From: Piezodorus guildinii
Lineage: Eukaryota; Arthropoda; Insecta; Hemiptera; Pentatomidae
NCBI GenBank assembly: GCA_023052935.1
Contig: CM041298.1
Location: 59,142,217-59,206,216 of the forward strand
Reading direction: 5' to 3'
DNA length: 64,000 nt
The translations under genes and the position numbers were made by a program. The notes under the pieces were generated by a model. It was not told the DNA's origin and searched no databases. It saw only the letters and a list, made by a program, of their open reading frames with translations. This document shows positions 1-8,738 of this stretch, piece by piece. Numbering within the stretch: the stretch's first letter is position 1; every line of letters begins with the position of its first letter.

Positions 1-93
1 ATTAAGAAAAGTAATTAACAGAAAATAATAAATATGACTTTTTCAACCAATATTGTTCTCTCTTTGCGATTGTGTGATGATGCCTTAAGAGAA

Positions 94-220
94 AGCAATG
101 TCCGTAAGTGGTTGGCTTGGTTCAGAACCGTAAAGTTTGACTTCAACTCTTTTGGGAAGATGGCATTAAGAAATTACCTGAAAGATGGCAACAAGTAATG
201 GATCAAAATGGTCATATATG
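94..220 (+). pseudogene. mariner transposase relic, internally deleted
   Basis: Two short stretches resemble opposite ends of a mariner-type transposase. Bases 94-150 read VRKWLAWFRTVKFDF, like the end of the N-terminal helix-turn-helix domain. Bases 150-220, in another frame, read EDGIKKLPERWQQVMDQNG and then a stop, which is the usual mariner C-terminus. The catalytic DDD core that should separate them (roughly 250 residues in the family) is absent, so this is a deletion derivative and cannot encode an active enzyme. Terminal inverted repeats were not located. Identification rests on motif recall only. Confidence 0.6.
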
Positions 221-225
221 ATTGA

Positions 226-756
226 TTAAAAATATTTACAAGAATCTGAAGTTTTTATTGGAATCACGAGTAAAAAAAAGCTACAAACTTATTTTACAAC
301 CCAATAGCTCATACGCTATTTACAATAACTTATGAAATAAATCTGAAGGGCACACAAACAACACTCACACTTCCTTCTAGAGATATACTATGAAAAAAAT
401 AAAAAAATGTAGAATAAAAAAAGAATTATACTGAGTTTGGTCAGAAAAAGTTATTTTAGATTAATAATAATATAATTAGATTATTGATAATATAAAAGTA
501 GAAATAATTATTAAAAAAACCACTCACCAATAACTTTCTACAGCGTTATTTGTATCAACTTTTTTTCTAAAATATTAGATTTCTAACAATATATTATACA
601 TCTCTACAACTGAAATAATTTTCCTTTCTTATTTAACTGATTATCAAACTCCATCATATTTCATATTTTTTATTACTAACAACAACAAGAGGTGGATTAA
701 TTAAAATTAAGGTACTTTGTAGGGAGAAATATAAAAAGTTTAGATTTTAAGCCCTA
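226..756. other. AT-rich noncoding stretch
   Basis: No coding signal or recognisable element was seen between the mariner relic and the copia element. The stretch has short A and T runs and no ORF with family features. Confidence 0.5.
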
Positions 757-761
757 TCAAT
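757..761. repeat. target-site duplication of the copia element, left copy
   Basis: TCAAT lies immediately outside the left LTR and is repeated at 4735-4739 immediately outside the right LTR. Five bases is the usual target duplication of Ty1/copia integrases, so both element ends are fixed exactly. Confidence 0.9.
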
Positions 762-959
762 TATTAAAGTTATAGAGTATTAGGCAGTGGAATAAAAGAA
801 CCTTGTACTAGACAGCTTGTTTATTACTGCTATATATACAAACAACATGGCGCAGGGGACGCTACCAACTGGACTGTACTGTTTGTTGTTGGGCTGCTGT
901 ACACCTAGGTGGAAGTTCAGTGCCACAACTATCTTTACATATACAATCGATATTTAACA
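762..959 (-). repeat. copia 3' LTR (left copy)
   Basis: 198 bp, with no mismatch to 4537-4734 found by eye. In element orientation it begins TGTTAAATATCG and ends CTTTAATA, so it starts with the standard TG but does not end in CA. Confidence 0.95.
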
Positions 960-970
960 CACCCCCTCAA
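960..970 (-). other. polypurine tract of the copia element
   Basis: On the minus strand the bases just before the 3' LTR read TTGAGGGGGTG, a purine-rich run in the position where plus-strand DNA synthesis is primed in LTR retrotransposons. Confidence 0.75.
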
Positions 971-1027
971 TTGAATGTTTTCAAATATATACATACACAA
1001 GTAAATATTCAATTGTATCTCACATAC

Positions 1028-1156
1028 AAAACAAGTAAAAATATTATTCTACTACAAAATTCTACACCACAAAACAAGTAAAAATATTATTCTATTAAAA
1101 AATTCTATACAACAAAGCAAGTAAAATATTATACTATTACAAAATTCTATACAACA
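1028..1156. repeat. 43-bp tandem repeat, three units, in copia 3' UTR
   Basis: The core CAAGTAAAA(A)TATTAT recurs at 1032, 1075 and 1118, giving a period of 43 bases. Units share the ending AAATTCTA(T/C)A(C/A)(C/A)AC and differ by a few substitutions. The array lies between the end of the RNase H frame and the polypurine tract. Confidence 0.85.
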
Positions 1157-1191
1157 ATTTTAGCACAATATATATACATGACATTAATATA

Positions 1192-1476
1192 TTAATTAAT
1201 TAAAGCCTTCCGAAACATTTGAAACTTATCAAACGCAAGTGGTTTTGTGAACAAATCTGCCACATTGCGGTCAGAATTGATGTGTTCCACAGATATTATT
1301 TCTTTGGAAATAAGATCTTTAAGAAAATGGAATTTTATATCAATGTGTTTTGCTCGTTTAGAGCTTTCACAATTCTTTATAAAAGCTATAGCACTAGTGT
1401 TATCCACCAACAGTTTTCCACTTAATGTTTCACCACTGAACTCACTAATTATACCACTTAAACTCACAATTTTCCT
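1192..1476 (-). pseudogene. copia RNase H, C-terminal segment
   Basis: The frame carries the end of a copia RNase H: LLVDNTSAIAFIKN, then KHIDIKFHFLKDLI, then NVADLFTKPL close to the stop. It continues from the segment at 1445-1850 after a one-base shift in an A run near 1474-1478. Real homology begins only where the preceding segment leaves off; the open frame further upstream is out of register. Confidence 0.85.
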
Positions 1477-1850
1477 GTGATGCCATTCCTGCTGCAATGT
1501 ACTCCGCTTCCATCGTTGAAAGAGCCACACATGCTTGCTTTCTTGAATGCCAAGCTATGGGATTGCTTCCGCAGAATGCTGCAAAGCCACTTACACTCTT
1601 TCGTGTTTCCATGTCACCTGCCCAGTCAGCATCTGAATAACCAATAAGTCCTAGGTTCTCACTTGGTTTGAAAGTAAGACCCATATCTCTAGTTTCTTTG
1701 AGATATCTGAGTATTCGTTTTGCAGCTTTCCAAGACTGCTGAGTAGCTTTATCTAAACATCTAGATAAATAGCTAATTGGGAATGATAAATCCGGGCGAG
1801 TTGTTGTGCTCAGATACATAAGTCCACATACCAAGCTCCTTATATATTTT
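1445..1850 (-). pseudogene. copia RNase H, N-terminal segment
   Basis: Contains the copia pattern GLMYLSTTTRPDLSF, the acidic GYSDADWAGD, then SVSGFAAFCG and ALSTMEAEYIAA. D and E residues of the RNase H active site are present. The frame is entered through a one-base shift near 1838-1850 and left through another near 1474-1478. Confidence 0.85.
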
Positions 1851-2290
1851 CATCTAAAGGTGGACTGTCAGCGTTAAGTTTAAATCCAACCTCCATGGGG
1901 GTTGATACCTTCCTGCACTCTACCATATTATAATCTTCAAGGAGTTTATCAATAAAGCGGGTTTGTGTAACCGTTATTTTTTTTCTTGCCTTTCAATTTT
2001 CATCCCTAAAAATTGAGGAGCCTTCATTTCTTTAATGCTGAACTCTTCTTTTAAATTGTTCACTAATTCTTCAATAGCCTTTTCATCCCCTGTAATTAGG
2101 CCATCATCCACAAAAAGAACAAAGAACACCCTACTCTTGTAGTAAAGGCATAAATCATATTGGGATCTTTTAAATCCCAATTTTAACATAAAAGAATTAA
2201 ATCTTTCATTCCAATACTTCGGTGCTTTCTTGAGTCCATAAAGTGGCCTATTTAGTCTCAGAGTTTTTGTAGAACAACTTACACCTTTGG
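1850..2290 (-). pseudogene. copia reverse transcriptase, C-terminal segment
   Basis: Includes PLYGLKKAPKYWNERFNSF, the catalytic LFVDDG box, and KIERQEKK, after which an A8 run near 1977-1985 shifts the frame and leads to a quick stop. The following bases to about 1850 still read as the RT-RNase H linker in the shifted frame. The upstream boundary is another one-base shift at an AAAGG near 2283-2292. Confidence 0.8.
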
Positions 2291-3574
2291 TGGTTTTATA
2301 AACACAGGATAGTCCAGTGAGCCATTGAGAAAGGCTGTTGGCACATCAACTTGTCTAATACTCCAATTGTTTTGGCATGAAAATGACCAGAGAGTTCTTA
2401 CAGTATCCATTCGGCAAACTGGTGAGTAATTGAATACACAATCACCTTGAGTTTGTTCTTCAAACCCTCTTGCTACCAATCTGGCCTTTTTGATTCCATC
2501 TTCCTTCACTGTGAAAACCCATTTAGTTGTGATTGGGACACTTCCATTCGGTGCTTCCTCTTCAGACCAAGTGTTCATCTTCTCATGAGCTTTTAGTTCT
2601 TTAATAATGGCTTCCTGCCATTCCTCCTTTTTATTAGCATCCTCATAAGATGATGGAACTCCATCTGATCGGCTTACCATACAGTATGCATTATATAACT
2701 CATAATCATTTAGGAAATGAGGTTTTGACCGGTTTCTCTGAGGTCTAGAAGTTTCTTCTGAATGCTCTGGATTGGATTCTTCATTCTGAAGTCTTGAAGG
2801 GTTTTCTGACTGCTCTGGATTACAATCATTCTGAGGTCTAGAAGTTTCTTCTGGCTGCTCTGAAATATTAGTGTTATTCTCTTCACCATTTTTCCTTCCC
2901 TCTTCATAGCTTCCACCACTATTATGATAGACAATAGGTACATTTTTAACTTCTTTATAGGGCATTTGGCTCTCCTCGAATATCACATCTCTAGATCTAA
3001 TAACTTTCTGCTCATCTGGCAACCAAATCCTATACCCACCACCACAATAACCAACCATCACCCCCTCCTTGCTTCTGGGATCCAATTTGGAACCTTTAGG
3101 AAGAATGGTAGGCCATGCTCGGCAACCAAATATTCGAAGTTTAGACAGATCATTTCTGCCATTCCATATTAATGAGGGAGTTTCACCTTTACTTAAGGCT
3201 GAAGTAGGTGACCTATTCAGTTCATAAGCAGAACATCGAGCTGCTTCCCCCCACAAGAACTTGGGGATGCCGGAATCTGATACCTTAGTACGCATCATAT
3301 CTAATAGCGTCCTATTCATTCTTTCACTCTTTCCGTTCATTTGAGGGCTATATGGCAAAGAATATTCTAATTTTATACCTTTATCTGAACAATATTTTTG
3401 AAAAAATTTAGACGTAAATTCTCCTCCATTCTCTAAACGTAGCCTTTTCACCGGGACACCCTGCTGCCTTTCTAGTTCCGCTATATAATCCATCAGGTTT
3501 GTTTCAGCTTCGCTCTTCATATGGAGAAGTTTGACATGCACAAAATGAGTGAAGTCATCCAAAATCACCTGCAT
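2279..3574 (-). pseudogene. copia integrase core and N-terminal half of reverse transcriptase
   Basis: The 431-codon frame starts inside the integrase core. It has the second catalytic Asp in VILDDFTHF, the RLENGGEFTSKFF block, and the catalytic Glu in NGKSERMNRTLLDMMRT. Next come the C-terminal integrase pattern LRIFGCRAW and a hydrophilic linker with a repeated E-E-T-S-R-P-Q-N type unit (about residues 230-280). The reverse transcriptase begins at KWVFTVKEDG, with KARLVARGF and QVDVPTAFLNG. The frame closes at a one-base shift before the YVDD-type box. The first integrase Asp lies upstream, beyond another shift. Confidence 0.9.
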
Positions 3575-3630
3575 ATACCTATGTCCTTCAACTGATTCAG
3601 GATTGAAAGGACCACATATATCAGAGTGAA

Positions 3631-4430
3631 TTAATTCACCGACCTTTGATGTGCGTTTCCTATTATTTGAAAAGGCTGTCTAGTAGCCTTACCTTCAATG
3701 CATGCCGAACACTTCTTGTCACTATAGGGTAATCCTAAACTTTTGAGTCCATGCCGATTCAAATGTCCTAGCCGTTTATGCCATAGATCTCCATCCGTAG
3801 CACTTGAAATGTTGCACTTGACTTGATTATCACTGGGTTCATCAAACGTAAATATGTACAATCCATTCACTCGTGGACAACTCAGCTTAAAATTTCTTCC
3901 ACAGATTTTCATCTCCTTAGAATCTGTAATCACTTTTAAGCCTTTTGATGTAACTGCACTCACTGATAATAAATTATGTTTTAACCCCGGGACTATTAAA
4001 CCTTTAATGTTTACAATCCTACCTTGAGAGGTTACTCTTAGGGTACCTTCTTTTCTAGTAAACATCTTATCACCATTAGCTATATGTATGGCAACATCAT
4101 GATTAAGATTAGAAACATTTGACAAAAGGGGTTCCAATTCTGCCTTAAAAAGATGGTTACTCGCACCTGAATCGACTAAAAACACATTGTTAGATGATAG
4201 TTTAATATTACCACAATTTAGGGCCACCATTACAACTTCTTCTTCTACATCTGCCGTATTTCCCTGGATTGTTCCTCTTCTTTTCCCACGAAAGCTTCTA
4301 TTAAAAGATTTACTTCCACGGTTCTGCTTATTTTTGGGACATTGTGCCTTGAAATGTCTTTTATCCCCACATATAAAGCAACCACTCTGTGCTTTAAATG
4401 ATACTTCTGATGTAGTAACTGACGCCATAG
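3631..4430 (-). pseudogene. copia zinc knuckle, protease and GAG-pre-integrase segment
   Basis: The first true ATG is near 4430 (MASVTTSEVSFKAQ). Only about 16 residues later comes the zinc knuckle CFICGDKRHFKAQC (CX2CX4HX4C). The aspartic protease motif VFLVDSGASNHLF follows about 70 residues on. Next is the GAG-pre-integrase block LWHKRLGHLNRHGLKSLG with the paired CSAC, together an HHCC zinc site. The long capsid-type gag region that normally precedes the knuckle is missing. A one-base shift near 3648-3655 ends the frame before the integrase core. Confidence 0.9.
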
Positions 4431-4522
4431 TACCGGTAAACAAAAATCACTAATAAAATAATATCACTTCGCGACTACGCGTTGACACTATACACAAATA
4501 CTATGCTCTGCACAAAAATACT

Positions 4523-4536
4523 CTGGGCCCATAACC
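4523..4536 (+). other. primer-binding site, internal tRNA-iMet match
   Basis: The plus strand reads CTGGGCCCATAACC directly next to the 5' LTR. This equals the anticodon stem-loop region of eukaryotic initiator tRNA-Met (anticodon CAU). Drosophila copia uses the same half-tRNA priming, and that knowledge supports the call. Confidence 0.9.
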
Positions 4537-4734
4537 TATTAAAGTTATAGAGTATTAGGCAGTGGAATAAAAGAACCTTGTACTAGACAGCTTGTTTATT
4601 ACTGCTATATATACAAACAACATGGCGCAGGGGACGCTACCAACTGGACTGTACTGTTTGTTGTTGGGCTGCTGTACACCTAGGTGGAAGTTCAGTGCCA
4701 CAACTATCTTTACATATACAATCGATATTTAACA
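4537..4734 (-). repeat. copia 5' LTR (right copy)
   Basis: 198 bp, matching 762-959 without a visible difference. It contains TATATATA about 90 bases in (4605-4612), a possible TATA box, though its place relative to the transcription start is unknown. Confidence 0.95.
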
Positions 4735-4739
4735 TCAAT
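4735..4739. repeat. target-site duplication of the copia element, right copy
   Basis: TCAAT, the partner of 757-761. Confidence 0.9.
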
Positions 4740-6669
4740 AAGGATAAAATGTACATGATACTAAAGGTAATTGACTTTTAACATCAATATGTTAAGTTTG
4801 ATCCAAATAATGAGGACTCTTTTTGAGAAAATTGTAAAAATGCATGGTATTTATTTTATTATTTTTTTAAATAATAAAATAAATACCAGGCGTGTACCTA
4901 TCTTAAATATATAATTTCATTTTCGCCGGACTTTTCACTTTTGGGCTAGTCTGAGGTACATGCTAATAGAGGTTGTACAAAATTTTGCTAAAATTTTTCA
5001 CAAATGCAATAACTATCCTTATTTTAAATTCTATATGTAGTTAACTGGAAGTAAAAATAAAGCTGATATTATTACAGTAATCAGTTAATGATTTACCAGT
5101 TTTATAATGAATAAAGTTTTTCAAAAACATAAATAATTCATTATAAAAGATTAGCAAAATAATTAGTTTATTATAGATATAAAATGAGTAATTGTTAATA
5201 CCATAAATAGTTTTATGTATGCATATTATAAAGATGCAGGAAACAGGGAAACAGTAAAAAATTTAAATATAATTTCAGTACTATTTGTTCACCCCATTTG
5301 TTAAGGTCTGATAAGGTTTTTCATGACTGTTTCATTGAAAATAAAAAAACTGTAATTTTTATGATATTTATCATCAGATCATTTTTTTGTATCAATCTTT
5401 ATTTTTTATTTGTTTTAAAAATAGTTATTTTAAATAGAATTAAAAGTTTTTGTCACAAAAGTGCAAAACAGTAGAAAAGAAAGACAGAAGACGATCGTAC
5501 TTCAATTGTTTTATTACTGTCTTAGCCCAGTAAAATAAGGCTAAAATTCAAAGTTTGTGGGAATTAATTCAGAGAAAGTTGGAAATAATTTTAATACCAC
5601 TTAATGGTCCTAAATAAAAGTAATCTGAGTTTCCACCATCACAGGTGGTGAGCTTAACTTTTTGGAGCCGAAAAACCTCGAATTTGTTTTCAGTTTTTTG
5701 CACTTTTTTCAGTTATTCATCTATAACTCCTAAACGGTGCTTCCTATAGAAAATATTTTTCTTTTCAAAATAAAATAACGTTAAATTTCCGTTCTAAAAG
5801 TCATCTTATTAATTTTTATTTATCAGTAAAAGAAATTTTTTTTATTGAATTGTCCTGCATGAAATGTTTGATTTTTAAAATTTTAATGGTTTGCGGGGAA
5901 TAAAGAAAATTAATCAAAAGAGTTGGGCTATGAAGCCTTTATCGCACCCTTGATATTCTCCTTATGTGTCCTCTACTTCCACTTTTTCGGGACATGGACA
6001 GCTTAATGCGAGGACAATTTTCAATCACTTATTCAAGATGTAAAATGCATTATTTTTACTCTCTTTTAGGTATCTCAATTTTTATTTAATCTCAGATAGA
6101 AAATTTAGTTAACCTTAGACAAAATGTGTTGAAAAGATTGTAAATATTTTGAATAATATATACTCGATTCGCTTGCCAATTTTGTATTTACTTCCTATTT
6201 CTAATAACGGATAAATCATTCATGAAGATTCAATGCATGTATTATAAATATGAAACAACAACAAAAAAATCTTTACTATTTTTCTTTGATTAAACTCCTA
6301 AAAAACAGCTCTCAAAAATTTCTTGAAAAGTATGAAATGCAACTCATCCGTTATATCATAGGATTATTAATCTCTGTTATTATAATGGTTGATTGCATAT
6401 ATTTTAATTTAATCATTGATCCTAAAACCAATATCTATTAATATTGTGATTTTCAAGTATTTATGTAAATATATATATATATATTTTTTTTTTATGTAAT
6501 ATAGTTAGTTCATATTGTATTCAGATTATACATAATCATAGTAAGCTAAAATATAGTATATGTCTTGCAAGGATTGATTAGTATGCTGTGTTTGAAGAGC
6601 AGTCCAATATATTTGGAGATCATTATGTTTTGTTTTAAATAAAGCATTTCTCTTTTTCTTGTTTCAAAG
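4740..6669. other. AT-rich intergenic or intronic DNA
   Basis: No exon could be supported. Because the first receptor exon seen is internal, part of this stretch is probably intron. A short run near 5930-6005 is open in one frame (AFIAPLIFSLCVLYFHFFG) but matches nothing recognised and has no convincing splice sites. A 63-codon ORF at 6250-6441 has no features. Confidence 0.4.
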
Positions 6670-6708
6670 GAATTTCCTGATGAGTATTCAAAGGATTTTT
6701 TCCAAAAG
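6670..6708 (+). CDS. Ir93a: Ir93a-like exon 1 of 4 visible (tentative)
   Basis: A 39-base exon (EFPDEYSKDFFQK) after a pyrimidine-rich tract ending CAAAG and before GTTAGA. Phase 0 on both sides and in register with the next exon. So short an exon could be chance, so it is the weakest of the four. Confidence 0.5.
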
Positions 6709-8342
6709 GTTAGACACTGTGATTATGTTTAGGAAGATCTGACTGTATTTTAAAGGTTTTTCAGTAATATGTGATTTTTTTTTTCATGTGCCTTTTAATT
6801 ATAATATTTAAAAACAATTTCCTAATTATCAAATTTGGCTGGTTTTAGGTCGTAGAAAGTGAACAGGCTGAATTTGCACTAATACATGATCTACTAGAAC
6901 TGAAATATCATGTATTTAAGAACTGTAACCTAACTTTGATTGGAGAACCATTTGCTGAACAGCCATATGCTGTAGCCGTGCAACAAGGTTCTCATCTTAA
7001 TGAAGAAATTAGCCGTAGGTACTTGTCTTTATTCTCATTATCTTTTTTTTCTATAGCTTAGCCATAAGAATTTACTAAGTGATGTAAAAGTAATTTTGCA
7101 GTTTATAGTGGAAAGATCATTAAAAAATAATGGTTCTATTTATATAATTGGTAATTATTTGAAAATATTACATTGACAATGTTCAGAATAGGAAGAGAAA
7201 AATATGTAAACCTTCAAGTACAATGTACAGAACATAATCAATCAAGTTTAATTTTTAATCTCTGTCAATAAACTAAATTGTTTAAAGAGAACAGAGTAAA
7301 AAAAATTAATGATATTAGATGCAATTTATATTTACGAAGATTAATAAGTTTAATTTTTTGTCAATAGTTGTTATTTCATCACTGGAAAGATCATGTCCTC
7401 CTGTGATCTCATCTCATAATTATGAAAGATAATATGTCATCAATTTATAGTATTAAAAATAAATTCAAAATTTATCTTTAAGATTGAGTGATAAAAAAAC
7501 AAAACAATTTTATTAATATTTCATGTCGTTATCCATCCATTTTCTGTTAATATTTTTTAACATTATCAACTGTTTGCATTATTATTAAAAAAACTAACTT
7601 TTACCTCAATCAAATTTTCATATTACAGAATTTTAGATCTACAAAGAGAAAGATTTTTTGAAGCTACTGCTTCAAAATACTGGAATTCGACAATCAAGTC
7701 AAAATGTGACAATGTTGATGAAGATGAAGGAATTACATTAGAAAGTTTGGGTAATTTTAAGAATAAATACAGTTAATAATAGCCTTGATGTAATGTGGAT
7801 TCAGATGTCCCAAATTTCTTATTAGTCAAATAAAAATACTTTTAAGAAATAATACAAAACTGTCTATGTAGAACTACATAAAAACAACAAGACATCGCAT
7901 GAATCTATTTTTTTTATAATTTCACACTCAAATAATTATTCATTTGCATTTTAATTTTTTTTTTTTTAATACAAAATAAATACTTTTCATTCAGAATATT
8001 TTTATTTTAATCTCTTCATTTTGCTTAAAAATACATTCAAGTGATTCTATTAAATTATTTCATTTAATTATCATGCTTTCATTAAATTATCCAAATGCAT
8101 TTTGCTTTAAAGTTTTATTCATTTAACTATTATGGTAGTTAAATAAATATATTTCCAATATAAAACTGCAAATTTATCCAAGATGGAACATGGCTCCTCT
8201 ATGTCTTAATCCACTCAGAAAACTGTGTAGGTACAGAAACAAACAAAGTTGATTTATTTAATTGTATTCTATATATATTACATTCATATATTATATTCTA
8301 TATAATATAATATTTATATATTATATTCTATATATAATATAT

Positions 8343-8401
<59 letters not shown>

Positions 8402-8698
8402 GGAGCCCGTGGCTGAGTGGCTAGCGCGCTAGTCTCTCATGCTACAGGTTCTGAGTTCGAATCCCAGTCCCGGCGGGGCTTTTATAAGGATGTTAAAAAA
8501 ATGAGGATTCACTCACAACCTCTCCCCCGGGTATGTGAGACCCGTCAGCCAAAGGGTGGCCACTCACAAAATTAGTCGTAGGGAGTGATGACCCTACACT
8601 AAAAAATAGCATCGTGAAGCGTGAGTGTAAACTCGTAGGAGTTTACACCGCGAGGCCCAGGGCCTACACGGCCTGTCGCGCCACTGAAAGAGGAAAGA

Positions 8699-8738
<40 letters not shown>

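Larger units (their letters stand above)
762..4734 (-). mobile_element. Ty1/copia LTR retrotransposon
   Basis: A 3,973-bp element read on the minus strand. Order in element direction: 5' LTR (4537-4734), primer-binding site, a short leader, then zinc knuckle, protease, integrase, reverse transcriptase and RNase H, polypurine tract, 3' LTR (762-959). The pol domain order PR-IN-RT-RH is the copia (Pseudoviridae) order, not gypsy. Flanking 5-bp duplications match and the two LTRs look identical, so insertion is recent. Most of gag is absent: only about 100 bp separate the primer site from the start of the zinc-knuckle frame. Several one-base shifts break the polyprotein, so this copy as read cannot supply its own proteins. 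It lies about 1.9 kb upstream of the first visible exon of the Ir93a-like gene, on the opposite strand. Confidence 0.95.

Noticed and set aside
8399..8480. Possible tRNA gene
   Set aside because: A and B boxes are present, but the 5' GGAGCCC has no pairing 3' strand at the right distance, and the sequence continues into a SINE body.
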